From NCBI RefSeq assembly GCF_001656035.1, contig NZ_CP010029.1:3594074-3658073 (forward strand): a stretch of DNA of 64,000 bases, in the 5' to 3' direction. The notes under the pieces are model-generated. The model had not been told where the DNA came from. It saw nothing but the letters and a program-made list of their open reading frames with translations, and ran no database searches. This DNA is from Yersinia entomophaga (lineage in GTDB: Bacteria > Pseudomonadota > Gammaproteobacteria > Enterobacterales > Enterobacteriaceae). Shown here piece by piece: positions 9,277 to 18,915 of the stretch (the first letter of the stretch is position 1; each line of letters opens with the position of its first letter). A program made the translations under genes and the position numbers.

Positions 9277-9621
9277 GTGACAGCATTACCTAATTGTCCA
9301 AAGTGTAGTTCCGAATTTACCTGGCAGAACGGTGAGCAGCTTAACTGCCCTGAGTGCGGCCATGAATGGTCTGAAAATGGCAATGTGGCTGAGGATGAAG
9401 AAGGCCTGGTTGTGCGCGATGCCAACGGTAATTTGTTGGCAGATGGCGATGCGGTAACCGTCATTAAAGATTTGAAAGTGAAAGGCAGCTCTTCAACTCT
9501 GAAAATCGGTACCAAAGTAAAAAGCATCCGTTTAGTTGAAGGCGATCATAATATTGATTGTAAAATCGATGGCTTTGGTCCGATGAAGTTGAAATCAGAG
9601 TTCGTAAAAAAAGCTGATTAA
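9277..9621 (+). CDS. yjdM: YjdM (PhnA) zinc-ribbon protein
   Basis: 114 residues starting at GTG 9277, with AAGGGG nine bases upstream. The N-terminus carries a zinc ribbon (CPKC...CPEC, Cys at about 8, 11, 26 and 29). The C-terminal half ([60 protein letters not shown]) is almost identical to E. coli YjdM. The old name PhnA comes from proximity to phosphonate genes in E. coli, but the protein does not act in phosphonate uptake there and its role is unknown. It is monocistronic here. Confidence 0.95.
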   Translation: MTALPNCPKCSSEFTWQNGEQLNCPECGHEWSENGNVAEDEEGLVVRDANGNLLADGDAVTVIKDLKVKGSSSTLKIGTKVKSIRLVEGDHNIDCKIDGFGPMKLKSEFVKKAD

Positions 9622-9659
9622 CAGAGATTTAGAGTAATACGGCTGATAACGGGCAGTTT

Positions 9660-10601
9660 TTATGATTTATCGGCCATTTTCTTTAACCATTGGATAAAAA
9701 CGTTAATTTTTGGCCACTGGCGTTCTGATAACGTCGAAATGTAATAGCGCTGTTCGCATACCACTTCCATCCCTGGGAAGGGCATAATCAACTCCTGATT
9801 TGCCAGACGACGCGCTACCAGTTTTTTTCTCCCCATGGCGATACCCACGTGGTTGATTGCTGCGAGAATGGCTAAATCAGAACGATCAAATCCCATACTG
9901 CGCTGTGTGGTATCCAGCGTAACTCCGGTTCGTCGGCTCCAATCCTGCCATTCACTGATATCCGAGTCCCGGCTCCATGCCTGTCGATCGTGTAGAAGCG
10001 TACATTGGCGTAGATTGATCAAATTTCCATAAAGCTGATGTTTTTCCGCATATTCTGGGCTACACACTGGCACCATTGACTCATCCATCAGGTGTTCATA
10101 CGACAACTTTTCCGGCGTTTTATCATCGTAGTAAATGGCCAGATCTATGCCACCGCCGAGAAAATTGACGTTGTCATTTCCGGTCATAATATTCAGGTTG
10201 ATGGCCGGATAATGATGAGCAAAATCAGCGAGTTTAGGCACCAGCCAGCATTGGGCAATCGACGGGCGAGAATAGACTGTAAGAGTGCCGGATAACTCCT
10301 GATTTTTAATTTCTAGAACTTCCTGATTAAGGTAATCAAGGGAGGATTTCAGCGCCCAAAATACCCGTTCGCCTTCACTGGTTAACTCAATTCTCCGGTG
10401 AAACCGCTGGAATAATTTAAACCCCAATTCATCTTCGAGGCCATTTATACGATGGCTTACGGCGCTGGGACTAATTGATAACTCATTGGCCGCTAAGGCA
10501 AAAGATTTATGCCGAGCCGCAACTTCAAACGTATAGAGTTTTGATAGCTGATAGCCATTAAGAAGTTGATTGCGGTGGATATAGGCGTTTTCCGGGTACA
10601 T
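9660..10601 (-). CDS. dsdC: D-serine-responsive LysR regulator DsdC
   Basis: 313 residues. An N-terminal winged helix-turn-helix (residues about 13-72, KLYTFEVAARHKSFALAANE then LSISPSAVSHRINGLEDELG) is followed by a LysR effector domain (SRPSIAQCWLVPKLADF, LLHDRQAW, GFDRSDLAILAAINHVGIAM). The sequence follows E. coli DsdC throughout. DsdC activates dsdXA in the presence of D-serine, and the divergent arrangement here (dsdX starts at 10829) agrees. Start: the ATG at 10599-10601 gives an N-terminus like E. coli DsdC; an in-frame GTG at 10616 is the alternative. Neither has a strong ribosome site. Confidence 0.95.
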   Translation of the reverse strand: MYPENAYIHRNQLLNGYQLSKLYTFEVAARHKSFALAANELSISPSAVSHRINGLEDELGFKLFQRFHRRIELTSEGERVFWALKSSLDYLNQEVLEIKNQELSGTLTVYSRPSIAQCWLVPKLADFAHHYPAINLNIMTGNDNVNFLGGGIDLAIYYDDKTPEKLSYEHLMDESMVPVCSPEYAEKHQLYGNLINLRQCTLLHDRQAWSRDSDISEWQDWSRRTGVTLDTTQRSMGFDRSDLAILAAINHVGIAMGRKKLVARRLANQELIMPFPGMEVVCEQRYYISTLSERQWPKINVFIQWLKKMADKS

Positions 10602-10828
10602 AGGGGATCTGCTCACTTTATTTTGTCTAAATATTATACCGATTTACATTTTCACTACATGATAAGGGTTAGTTAATGTGATTCAAATCGTACTTATATC
10701 GTAAAATATGACCTATTTGGCATATTTGATCCAATATGGCTCATCTGAAAGCGTTTTTTTATCGTTTGTCAGCCCCTATCAACTCTTATTCAATAAAGCC
10801 ACAAGAAAACTATTGGTTGAGGTTGGAT
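10602..10828. promoter_or_regulatory. dsdC-dsdX divergent promoter region
   Basis: About 227 AT-rich bases between the divergent regulator and transporter genes. In E. coli this interval holds the DsdC operator and the cAMP-CRP-assisted dsdXA promoter. I cannot point to the exact operator, so the annotation rests on arrangement. An apparent N-terminal extension of dsdX (from 10736) falls inside it and is probably not translated. Confidence 0.55.
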
Positions 10829-12166
10829 ATGGACTCACAAATATGGGTAGTGGGGACGTTATTAACAAGTATCATCATTATTATATTCGCCATAGTAAAA
10901 CTAAAGATTCACCCTTTTCTGGCGCTATTGTTAGCCAGTTTTTATGTCGGCCTGTTAATGGGTATGAACCCACTGGAAATGGTTAACTCCATTGAAAGCG
11001 GAATCGGCGGCACACTAGGATTTTTAGCAGCTGTTATTGGTTTAGGCACCATCTTAGGCAAGATGATGGAGGTCTCCGGTGCGGCTGAACGTATTGGCAT
11101 AACTCTGCAACGATGCCGTTGGTTATCACCAGACGTCACTATGGTTCTGGTCGGGTTGGTGTGCGGTATTACCCTGTTTGTTGAAGTTGGGGTGGTATTA
11201 CTGATTCCGCTGGCATTCTCTATTGCCAGAAAAACCAATACCTCATTGTTTAAATTAGCTATTCCTTTGTGTACGGCATTAATGGCCGTTCACTGTGTGG
11301 TTCCACCACATCCAGCAGCTCTTTATGTGACCAATGCATTGGGCGCAGACGTAGGAACGGTCATTGTTTACGGATTATTTGTAGGATTGGTAGCTTCATT
11401 AATTGGTGGGCCATTATTCCTGAAGTTCGTGGGTAATCGGTTACCGTTTAAACAAGTACCCGCTGAGTTCTCTGAATTTCAGGTACGTAGAGAAGAAGAT
11501 CTGCCTTCGCTAAGCGCCACATTATTTACCGTATTACTGCCTATTATTCTGATGTTGATGAAAACTGCGGCAGAACTGAATATGGAAAAAGGTTCTTCGT
11601 TATATTCATTTTTAGAGTTTATTGGTAACCCAATAACGGCGATGTTTATTGCAGCTTTTGTGGCCTACTACACTCTAGGTATCAGACAAAATATGGGTAT
11701 GACTACCCTGCTGAAAAAAACCGAAGACAGTTTTTCATCTATCGCGAATATTTTATTAATTATCGGTGCCGGTGGGGCATTTAATGGAATATTAAAAGCC
11801 AGTGGCTTGGCGGATACTCTGGCCGTGATCTTATCTAATATGGATATGCATCCAATTTTACTGGCCTGGCTGGTAGCGATTATATTGCACGCGGCGGTAG
11901 GTTCTGCCACCGTGGCGATGATGGGCGCGACGGCGATTGTTTCGCCAATATTGCCGATGTATCCCAATGTCAGCCCTGAAATCATTACGTTGGCGATTGG
12001 TTCCGGAGCGATAGGCTGCACTATCGTGACCGACTCATTATTCTGGCTGGTAAAACAATATTGTGGTGCAACGTTGAGTGAAACCTTTAAATATTATACC
12101 ACGGCAACGTTTATCGCTTCGTTAATTGCCTTGGCGGCGACTTTTTTACTTTCTTACCTTATTTGA
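10829..12166 (+). CDS. dsdX: D-serine permease DsdX
   Basis: 445 residues, GntP-family proton symporter of the inner membrane with about 12 hydrophobic segments. MDSQIWVVGTLLTSII at the N-terminus, KMMEVSGAAERIGITLQRCR, CTALMAVHCVVPPHPAALYV and SDLFWLVKQYCGA-type C-terminal motifs (here TDSLFWLVKQYCGATLSETF) match E. coli DsdX nearly residue for residue. The ATG at 10829 has TTGAGG seven to eight bases upstream and gives the family N-terminus. It imports D-serine for the dehydratase encoded 18 bases downstream. Confidence 0.97.
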   Translation: MDSQIWVVGTLLTSIIIIIFAIVKLKIHPFLALLLASFYVGLLMGMNPLEMVNSIESGIGGTLGFLAAVIGLGTILGKMMEVSGAAERIGITLQRCRWLSPDVTMVLVGLVCGITLFVEVGVVLLIPLAFSIARKTNTSLFKLAIPLCTALMAVHCVVPPHPAALYVTNALGADVGTVIVYGLFVGLVASLIGGPLFLKFVGNRLPFKQVPAEFSEFQVRREEDLPSLSATLFTVLLPIILMLMKTAAELNMEKGSSLYSFLEFIGNPITAMFIAAFVAYYTLGIRQNMGMTTLLKKTEDSFSSIANILLIIGAGGAFNGILKASGLADTLAVILSNMDMHPILLAWLVAIILHAAVGSATVAMMGATAIVSPILPMYPNVSPEIITLAIGSGAIGCTIVTDSLFWLVKQYCGATLSETFKYYTTATFIASLIALAATFLLSYLI

Positions 12167-12184
12167 TCAACAAAGAGATATTCC

Positions 12185-13516
12185 ATGAAAAAGACAGAAA
12201 TTGATAAATTAATTACCGACTACCCTTTAGTCAAAAATCTTATCAATCTGGAAGAGGTTACTTGGTTTAATCCTTTGTCCACCACGTTGGAACAGGGCTT
12301 GCCCTATGTAGGGTTGACGCAAGAAGATGTGGCTGAGGCGGAAGCCCGTTTACAGCGCTTTGCGCCTTATTTTTGCCAGGCGTTTCCTGAAACGCAAAAG
12401 ACTCAGGGTATTATTGAGTCGGAGATCGTTGCGATTCCAGAAATGCAGAAAACTCTGCAACAGCGCTATAACTGTGAAATTACGGGCCGTTTATTGCTAA
12501 AGAAAGATAGCCATTTGCCTATTTCCGGTTCGATTAAGGCGCGCGGCGGTATTTATGAAGTATTAACACATGCGGAAAAATTAGCTAACCAGGCTGGTTT
12601 ACTATCTGAAACTGATGATTATGCCAAACTGTTTTCCGAGCCTTTCCGCGAGTTTTTTGGCCGCTATCGGATTGCGGTCGGCTCAACCGGTAATTTGGGA
12701 ATGTCTATTGGCATTATGAGTGCCAAGCTCGGATTTAGTGTCAGTGTGCATATGTCCGCCGATGCTCGGGAATGGAAGAAAAAGAAACTACGAGAACATG
12801 GTGTTAACGTAGTGGAATATGAGCAAGACTATGGCGTTGCCGTAGAGCAGGGGCGTAAACAGGCAGAATCCGATCCCGATTGTTTCTTTATCGATGATGA
12901 GAATTCGCAAACTTTATTCCTCGGATATTCAGTGGCTGGAAATCGTCTGAAGCAGCAATTTGCCGAGCAAAATATCCTGGTTGATGAGGATCACCCGCTG
13001 TTTGTTTACCTGCCATGCGGTGTTGGCGGTGGCCCCGGCGGCGTAGCTTTCGGATTGAAATTAGCTTTCGGCGATAATGTACACTGTATTTTTGCCGAAC
13101 CAACGCATTCTCCATGTATGTTACTGGGCGTGTATACCCAGCTACATGACAATATTTCAGTGCAGGATCTCGGCATTGATAATATAACTGCTGCAGATGG
13201 TCTGGCCGTGGGTCGCGCCTCAGGTTTCGTTGGAAGAGCGATGGAGCATCTATTAGATGGCTTCTATACCCTGAGCGATAGCGAAATGTATGACCTGCTC
13301 GGATTGCTAGCTCTTGATGAGGGAATCCAGCTAGAGCCTTCTGCTCTCGCAGGTATGCCAGGAGCGGCTCGGGTAACAAGTTCTCCAGATTATCTTAGCA
13401 AGCATGGTTTTAGCCCAGAGAAAATGAAAAATGCAATCCATTTGGTCTGGGCGACCGGTGGGGGTATGGTGCCAGCAGCGGAAATGAGTAAATATCTCGC
13501 TACCGCGAAAATTTAG
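12185..13516 (+). CDS. dsdA: D-serine dehydratase DsdA
   Basis: 443 residues, PLP enzyme of fold type II that deaminates D-serine to pyruvate and ammonia in the cytosol. The PLP lysine is K118 in SGSIKARGG, at the same number as in E. coli; the phosphate-binding glycine loop is [10 protein letters not shown]. Start ATG 12185 has AAAGAGA upstream. Forms an operon with dsdX; together with dsdC this is a complete D-serine uptake and detoxification locus. Confidence 0.97.
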   Translation: MKKTEIDKLITDYPLVKNLINLEEVTWFNPLSTTLEQGLPYVGLTQEDVAEAEARLQRFAPYFCQAFPETQKTQGIIESEIVAIPEMQKTLQQRYNCEITGRLLLKKDSHLPISGSIKARGGIYEVLTHAEKLANQAGLLSETDDYAKLFSEPFREFFGRYRIAVGSTGNLGMSIGIMSAKLGFSVSVHMSADAREWKKKKLREHGVNVVEYEQDYGVAVEQGRKQAESDPDCFFIDDENSQTLFLGYSVAGNRLKQQFAEQNILVDEDHPLFVYLPCGVGGGPGGVAFGLKLAFGDNVHCIFAEPTHSPCMLLGVYTQLHDNISVQDLGIDNITAADGLAVGRASGFVGRAMEHLLDGFYTLSDSEMYDLLGLLALDEGIQLEPSALAGMPGAARVTSSPDYLSKHGFSPEKMKNAIHLVWATGGGMVPAAEMSKYLATAKI

Positions 13517-13561
13517 GTTAGCTGCATTTAATCTCAGTTGACGTGAATAAATGATATTCAA

Positions 13562-13585
13562 GGGCCACCTTATTTTAGGTGGCCC
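13562..13585 (+). terminator. Intrinsic terminator after dsdA
   Basis: Nine-base stem GGGCCACCT/AGGTGGCCC with a TATTTT loop, followed by CTGTTGTT. It also lies just past the end of the convergent TPR gene. Confidence 0.75.
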
Positions 13586-13652
13586 CTGTTGTTAATGGTG
13601 TTAGCCAATTCATCGGCATCTTCATTGACCGATATATTTTCACACAGAGTTA

Positions 13653-14198
13653 TCAGGCTTCTGGATGTCCGTCTATAGCTGCGGCTAAATCTCGATATTC
13701 TTCACATTCAGTACCGCATAGGTCTTTAATTGTCGCCAATTCGGCTTTAGCCAGATCGGGGCGACCTTTAATCATATAAGCCTCACCGAGATATTCGCGA
13801 ACTTTAGGATAATGAGGATCAAGGGCAATTGAGCGTTGATAATAACTAATTCCTTCGTCTGTACGACCTAATTTTCGGGTGGCATAACCACGATAATTCC
13901 ATGCTTCACGGGTATTTGGTTGTTTTAACGTATCCAATAGATCCAAAGCTTCCTGATAGCGGCCCGTTTTTGCCAAATGATATGCATACTGTGTTTTATC
14001 ACTGTCGCTGACCATGCTGGTTTTTTCCACCACACAACTATTGGTTTTGGTGTCATAAACCTGGCCCTTTGGGCAATCCGGCGTTTTATTCGAATCATCT
14101 CCCATTGCATGAGTTAGTGTAGGGACCAGTAATAAACTGGCGAGCAAACATATCGACGGTAATTTTTTCATAGTATTAGAAGCCGGATGGCTTTTCAT
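13653..14198 (-). CDS. Secreted tetratricopeptide-repeat protein, unknown function
   Basis: 181 residues with a signal peptide (MKKLPSICLLASLLLVPTLT, then HA; start possibly 10 residues earlier). A short Cys-containing segment follows (TPDCPKGQVYDTKTNSCVVEK), then two to three TPR motifs (YHLAKTGRYQEALDLLDTLK, WNYRGYATRKLGRTDEGISY, REYLGEAYMIKGRPDLAKAE). The frame extends upstream to 14291, but AGGA lies before the ATG pair at 14198/14201, so the short form is preferred. TPR proteins of this size often assist envelope assembly, but the partner is unknown. It stands alone, convergent with dsdA. Confidence 0.75.
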   Translation of the reverse strand: MKSHPASNTMKKLPSICLLASLLLVPTLTHAMGDDSNKTPDCPKGQVYDTKTNSCVVEKTSMVSDSDKTQYAYHLAKTGRYQEALDLLDTLKQPNTREAWNYRGYATRKLGRTDEGISYYQRSIALDPHYPKVREYLGEAYMIKGRPDLAKAELATIKDLCGTECEEYRDLAAAIDGHPEA

Positions 14199-14201
14199 CA
14201 T

Positions 14202-14656
14202 GATGTCCTGTTTTGAGGCAACATCGAGTGTCGCTGTTTTCACGGAGAGAGTAGCAACTGATGACCGCAGTGAGGATAAAAACTGGCTCAATAACTAGCC
14301 ATACCCGCAGGGGCCACTCTCTAAGTAAATACTGAATCGCAGGATAATCAAGGTGGGTATGTTTATAAGAATAGGGGGGATATTCGTATTCTTAGGGCTT
14401 AGTGGTTAACGGGTGCTTTAACTAACTATTCAATAAGATTTTTTGGTTGGTTGCTATGATATTGGTTCTCGATCAGATTATTATCAGATACGAATTTGAT
14501 GACGAAAATTAGCGATGCAGTCAACTCAAAATTGGTTAGGTTAATAAGAAGATAAATATATCTGTAATTATAGAGTACGTAGCCAGATACTGCCGCGTAC
14601 TCCATTCTGGGGAAAAAACTTTGCAATCATCTATCATAGGCATGATAGGTTTTTGA
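14202..14656. other. Intergenic region with one hairpin, no gene seen
   Basis: 455 bases between two minus-strand genes. An 8-bp perfect inverted repeat TAAGAATA (14366-14373) / TATTCTTA (14387-14394) surrounds a G6 run and could be an operator or a weak terminator. A 66-codon frame at 14426-14626 lacks a ribosome site and is not credible. Confidence 0.45.
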
Positions 14657-15715
14657 TTAGCGGTTTGGCGTAATATCCGATGCCAAACGGTCTATTAGCT
14701 CTACGACTTCATTACTTGCCGTCTCCATATGTTCAAGAGCCGACGTCATTGCATCTATATCGCTGTCAAAAAAAGCACTAAGCGCTAAACGGCCAGAATG
14801 ATGAACTGCCGCATGAGGTTTTTCTAACAGTTGATAAGCAGAGTAATGGGCAAGATTACGGCCATCACCTGCTGCATACCATTTGCCTAAACGGCATTCC
14901 GTGTGCGAATTCACCTGAACACTATCGTTATTATCTAGCAATAGTTTATATATTTGTAATTTCCATATGACATGATCAATTTTAACAATGTTAAGAAACT
15001 GTAGGTTGGTAATGAATGCAATAATTGATTGCATATGAGAAGAACGGGTAATAACGATATTGATTGAATCTACGATATTAGAAATATCTTTCTTAATATG
15101 CTCAATTAATGGTTTTTGTTCTGATACTATGCTACAAACTTTGACTGTATTATCTTCAATAGATTTTGTTAACTGAAATATATCATCGGTACTTTCTTTG
15201 ACTTCGCCAGACAATGATTTTATTTCCTTTGCTATCACGCTAAATCCGCGACCTTTGTTCCCTACATGAGCAGCTTCAATTGCTGAGTTTATTGCGATAA
15301 GATTAGTCTGGTTTGATAGTTTGTTTATTTCGGATACGCAACCTTTAATTTGGTCGATTGATTTTCTAAACTCAGTTAATGAATCGGTACTATGGTTAGC
15401 ATTCGTCTCAATATGAACAATAAAGTTGACCAGTTTTTCCAGCGCTTGCTTTGCCTCGTCGTTTCTTTGATTGAGTTCGTCTATTGCATTTTGTTCGCGT
15501 TTGAGGTCGTTGCTGGAATTGAGCAGCGAGTCACGAACCATCTCTAGAGTTGAAACCCCGGTTAAAAGTTGCTGGCAAATAATCCTTTCGTAGGGCGTGC
15601 GTTGAGAGATACTCTCCGTGTTCGACTCCGTTGAATTTAAGGGGGTAATATCATGCTGTAAATTTGACTTAGTAGAGAATAACATCTGATTTATTTTTTT
15701 TAGCATAGTGAACAT
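14657..15715 (-). CDS. Soluble chemoreceptor-like protein with C-terminal CZB zinc domain
   Basis: 352 residues without membrane segments. Residues about 60-235 are a helical signalling domain; the hairpin tip (TNLIAINSAIEAAHVGNKGR, then GFSVIAKEIKSLS, residues 137-169) is the conserved CheA/CheW contact region of methyl-accepting proteins. The C-terminus is a CZB (chemoreceptor zinc-binding) domain with H248 in IDHVIWKLQIYK, C274 in CRLGKWY, and H301 and H305 in PHAAVHH, the expected 3-His/1-Cys set. CZB proteins sense zinc or hypochlorite, as in Helicobacter TlpD or the DgcZ cyclase. It sits outside any chemotaxis cluster, is AT-rich, and has no strong ribosome site; ATG 15706 is an alternative start. 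Confidence 0.85.
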   Translation of the reverse strand: MFTMLKKINQMLFSTKSNLQHDITPLNSTESNTESISQRTPYERIICQQLLTGVSTLEMVRDSLLNSSNDLKREQNAIDELNQRNDEAKQALEKLVNFIVHIETNANHSTDSLTEFRKSIDQIKGCVSEINKLSNQTNLIAINSAIEAAHVGNKGRGFSVIAKEIKSLSGEVKESTDDIFQLTKSIEDNTVKVCSIVSEQKPLIEHIKKDISNIVDSINIVITRSSHMQSIIAFITNLQFLNIVKIDHVIWKLQIYKLLLDNNDSVQVNSHTECRLGKWYAAGDGRNLAHYSAYQLLEKPHAAVHHSGRLALSAFFDSDIDAMTSALEHMETASNEVVELIDRLASDITPNR

Positions 15716-16289
15716 TCATATTGTTATATTGACGGAATATTTTATACTTTAGGTGTTCTTAAAATGGTGATCCAAGTCATATCAGTTAATATTTAATTTT
15801 TATTATAAAAATATGAGCGATTTTATAAAGAAAATGAAGGTTTATTATTGATGTTGATTCTCGGATACATATATGGAGAAAGGTAGGGGGCTGACGGCGA
15901 TTAACTGTGTTGTTGAAAGGCTTAATGAGGGTGACCAACAAAAGCTATTTAAATTTATTATTGAAGTTATCTATACGGAACGTTAATTTTAAACTTTACA
16001 TGTAAAAACGATGTTCACCGATTTTTTTATCAGTAAAATTTTCCGTTTGTTACACGGAAAAGAGCAACGGTGGACATGAATAGATTATTATGAGCGCTAT
16101 TGATAGTAGCGGATTATAATTTCTAAGAATACAGCAGAAGTTAATTCATAATATGTTCGGTATATAATCAATTTAAACTGCGGTTATACTCTTTTTGCCT
16201 ACTTCTTTATACACACTTTTTGGAATAAACGGCAGCCAGTCAGGTTGGGAGTCGAAGCCGCCGATCAGTTGCCATTGGGTGTTTACGGA
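15716..16289. other. AT-rich intergenic region; possible tiny ORF at 15873-15986
   Basis: Nearly 600 bases without a convincing gene. On the plus strand a 37-codon frame (ATG 15873 to TAA 15986) encodes MEKGRGLTAINCVVERLNEG and a hydrophobic, plausible end, but no clear ribosome site precedes it. It may be the tail of a lost gene. The rest is simple AT-rich sequence. Confidence 0.3.
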
Positions 16290-16665
16290 AGCAGAGATTT
16301 CAATTAAGCGCATGACTATATGCTTACCGCAACGGATAAAGCAGGGAACTCCGCCACAGCTCAGGGTTCAGTCACGATTGATGCAATCGGTCCACACTTG
16401 ACGTTGCAGATTTATTCGTCCAACGACATTTTTGTAGGAAATATTATCGGTAACGTTCGGCCGACTTTCTCTGGTCAGATGGATCCGGGTATTCGTATTA
16501 CCGTTTCTATTGCGGGGGGAACATATGATGTCATAGCGGATGAAGGAGGCGACTGGAGCCGCACAGTACCTGTTTCGCCAAGGATGACTCTTGGGATTAC
16601 GAGAATATCGCCGCGGATGTTGCCGGTATTACCCGTCTGAACCGCCAATATTTAGAGCCGCTGGA
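16290..16665 (+). pseudogene. Remnant of a large Ig-like-repeat surface adhesin
   Basis: The translated stretch AHDYMLTATDKAGNSATAQG followed by SVTIDAIGPHLTLQIYSSND and NVRPTFSGQMDPGIRITVSI matches one to two bacterial Ig-like repeats. These have the familiar TATDxAGN ends and the T-x-D-x-x-x-P joints of giant RTX/BapA-type adhesins. An in-frame stop precedes it, and a frameshift near 16600 separates the next repeat end (DYENIAADVAG in another frame). Only about 120 codons remain, with no secretion signal or membrane anchor, so this is debris. It borders the satellite's left attachment site. Confidence 0.65.
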
Positions 16666-17797
16666 ATGAACCAAGAGGTATGGACTTTGTGCGTCGCTAA
16701 GTTTGTAGGGTTTGTCTTTTGATTTAGCGCCTCGGATAGCCGTATTGGTTAACGGCATGAGTGTTCCTTACAATAAAGGGGTACATTATTGTTCGAACCG
16801 ATTATACCCTGTTTAGTACCCCGATAACGTTAGGCTGTAGCGGGTTTGAAAGGTCTGTTATGGGATGTGGTTTTAATTTAACTTGTTGTTTTAAATTGAA
16901 TAAATTTTTTTTGGGATGTATTGGGAAGGTGTCGTGGTGTCCCCGACTGGAATCGAACTTTTATCTTAATTACATGTTTTTAATGCTTATTTTTAATTTT
17001 AAGTTAATTGTTTATACATATCGCTATACGTTTATTTTCGGGCTTATAGCGATATGACTGATAATCAGTTTTCACATGACTAATTCTAATCGATAGAAAC
17101 TTCACGAATTTCTTGATTTTTACTTACTGTCCTTCCCTGTCCTTTATTAGTGTTCATTGCCCTTCAAAATCAGTCCCAAAAAATCAGTCACACAAGATAA
17201 ACTCATTGCCTGCTTTTTATACTAAAATCACTTGTTTTATTCCCGCAAAAAACTAGTAATCTAAGGGCGTCCGATAGACTCTTAAGCAAACCAATGGAGT
17301 ATTCAGTAAATAGTTGTTAATTTTACAAAGTGTTACATTTATTTTTTTTCAATAAATTTCAGCTTAATTAACTGAAATTTATATTAACTCATATTAACTC
17401 GATACGAATAAATACTAACTGATACTAAGTAATACCAACTCAATGATGAAAAACATTGGATATTTTTATTAAAAGGTAAAAACACAAGAAATAGTTTTGT
17501 TGGGAGTGCCAAGTCATGAACTTTACAGAAAGCATATTGCGTGTAAGTCTATAGGCATCCGAGGGGATTTAGTTGTATTGCTCTCAGATTATAGTTATTT
17601 ACGTTTCTTTACGAATGAGGCTGCTTATCCATATTTATCTATATTTATCAATATTCACTCTTGGCAGTACAAAAAATAACTACAAACCAGAGTGTGATTT
17701 GGCATAGTTCTCTAACCCTATATTTACATCGGCTAGGGGAAATGTAAGTCTAATAGTGTCTTCACACATTTATACAAGTCTATTAAAGGATAACTTT
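16666..17797. other. Non-coding junction: chromosome, attL, left end of satellite
   Basis: About 1.1 kb with no convincing gene. It contains the 24-bp attL copy at 16935-16958. Inside the island lies an AT-rich leader with iterated ATATTAACTC / ATACTAACT-type motifs at about 17385-17445, upstream of the AlpA-type gene. Frames at 16761-17057 and 17497-17679 lack ribosome sites and resemble nothing I know. Confidence 0.5.
16935..16958. repeat. attL: 24-bp direct repeat of the tRNA-Arg 3' end
   Basis: The 24 bases here are identical to 28029-28052, the CCA end plus acceptor/T-arm part of tRNA-Arg(CCU) read on the minus strand (starts TGGTGTCCCCGACTGG). No tRNA body follows on this side. Together the two copies delimit an insertion of about 11.1 kb, the usual result of tyrosine-integrase recombination at a tRNA 3' end. 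Confidence 0.92.
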
Positions 17798-18022
17798 ATG
17801 GAGCGGGATTCTATTGCCATAAATAATATGGCAAAAAGGTTAATACGGTTACCCGATGTGATGTCTATTACCGGGTTAAAACGTTCTACTATTTATTTCA
17901 AGATGAAAGAAGGGAACTTCCCTAACAATATCCCTATCGGAGAACGATCCGTTGCATGGGTAGAGGGGGAAGTAATTAATTGGATTGATGGAAATATTTC
18001 AAAGAGAGAAATGAGATGCTAA
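17798..18022 (+). CDS. AlpA-family transcriptional regulator
   Basis: 74 residues starting at ATG 17798 with AAAGGA nine to ten bases upstream. MAKRLIRLPDVMSITGLKRS followed by TIYFKMKEGNFPNNIPIGER and AWVEGEVINWID is the AlpA (MerR-like winged helix-turn-helix) fold, which in P4 (Vis) and cryptic islands controls excision and integrase or late promoters. It overlaps the next gene by 7 bases, so the two are translationally coupled. Its position at the head of the capsid operon suggests that it controls or is co-controlled with the structural genes. The frame extends to a GTG at 17756 without a ribosome site. Confidence 0.9.
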   Translation: MERDSIAINNMAKRLIRLPDVMSITGLKRSTIYFKMKEGNFPNNIPIGERSVAWVEGEVINWIDGNISKREMRC

Positions 18023-18870
18023 AAGAATTACCGTTAACTCCGCATGATGCCGAAATTAATGTGATATCAACGTATCAACCTATGTTGTTCACCCCTGAGC
18101 AGGGGGATGGTGGTTATGCGATTCGAGTAATAGAAATCTATCGGTTACATAACATGTTCCCATTGTTGGATAAATTCGAAGAATTAACGGGATATGCCGC
18201 ACCTAGGCTTGTTTGCACGCCAGATGAAATAAATATGTTAGTCGAGCGAGGACGTAAGATTAACCAACAGGAAGAAGTTAATGTAAGAACTATTGAAAAT
18301 GAATTAAACCTAGTCGGCCGTGAGCTGGGTAATGCTCAACGAGGAATAAGTAGTTTATCAAGTTACAATGGCAGTGTCCGTAGTTTAGTTGCTTCTGTTC
18401 AGGCAAAGTCTGAACTTACACAACGACGTTTAGCTGATGCCCAAGATAAACTAGCGGCTCGTAGAGGACTATTAGGGCTGTTACGTAGTCATGTTGAATT
18501 GATGCTGAGCCATAGTGTTAAAGGATTCAAAAATAAGATTATGGAGTTCTTACCATTAGATTCTTTTTCATCCAATACATACAAAGATGGTTGGAGTAGT
18601 ACTGGATTAAAATCACATGTATATGCATGGAATGAGCTAAATAAATTAGAGTTAGCACTGAAAGAGATCATATCTAGGTGCACCGTACCTACGGATAAGT
18701 ATTTAATTGCTCATGGCGGAGTTGAATTATCAAAATTAAAGAAAAAATATTATCAGCCTGAGTCAGAGGGAATGCGAGATTTTATGTCGGCTGATGATTT
18801 TTCTAAGTTAATGCTGAGTAAGGAATCATGGGCTAACAACAAGGTTAAAATTGCAAAGCAACATTTATAA
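18016..18870 (+). CDS. Coiled-coil protein upstream of the capsid gene, unknown (candidate scaffold/size factor)
   Basis: 284 residues, starting inside the alpA stop region and followed after 45 bases by the capsid gene. After a mixed N-terminal ~85 residues (VIEIYRLHNMFPLLDKFEEL) comes a long predicted coiled coil, about residues 88-170 (NQQEEVNVRTIENELNLVGR, QRRLADAQDKLAARRGLLGL). A helical C-terminus ends KLMLSKESWANNKVKIAKQHL. I do not recognise a family. Its helical character and its place before gpN recall P4 Sid (external size-determining scaffold) or an internal scaffold, but no direct sequence match to Sid is visible. Base composition is AT-rich like the capsid gene. Confidence 0.7.
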   Translation: MLKELPLTPHDAEINVISTYQPMLFTPEQGDGGYAIRVIEIYRLHNMFPLLDKFEELTGYAAPRLVCTPDEINMLVERGRKINQQEEVNVRTIENELNLVGRELGNAQRGISSLSSYNGSVRSLVASVQAKSELTQRRLADAQDKLAARRGLLGLLRSHVELMLSHSVKGFKNKIMEFLPLDSFSSNTYKDGWSSTGLKSHVYAWNELNKLELALKEIISRCTVPTDKYLIAHGGVELSKLKKKYYQPESEGMRDFMSADDFSKLMLSKESWANNKVKIAKQHL

Positions 18871-18915
18871 TAATTTATTAGAACTAACCCCTATATTAAA
18901 TAAAGGTTAAAAATA

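Noticed and set aside
14426..14626. 66-codon minus-strand ORF between the TPR and CZB genes
   Set aside because: No ribosome site, no family resemblance, low-complexity AT-rich sequence.
17497..17679. 60-codon ORF at the left end of the satellite
   Set aside because: No convincing ribosome site and unlike known satellite proteins; kept as non-coding junction.
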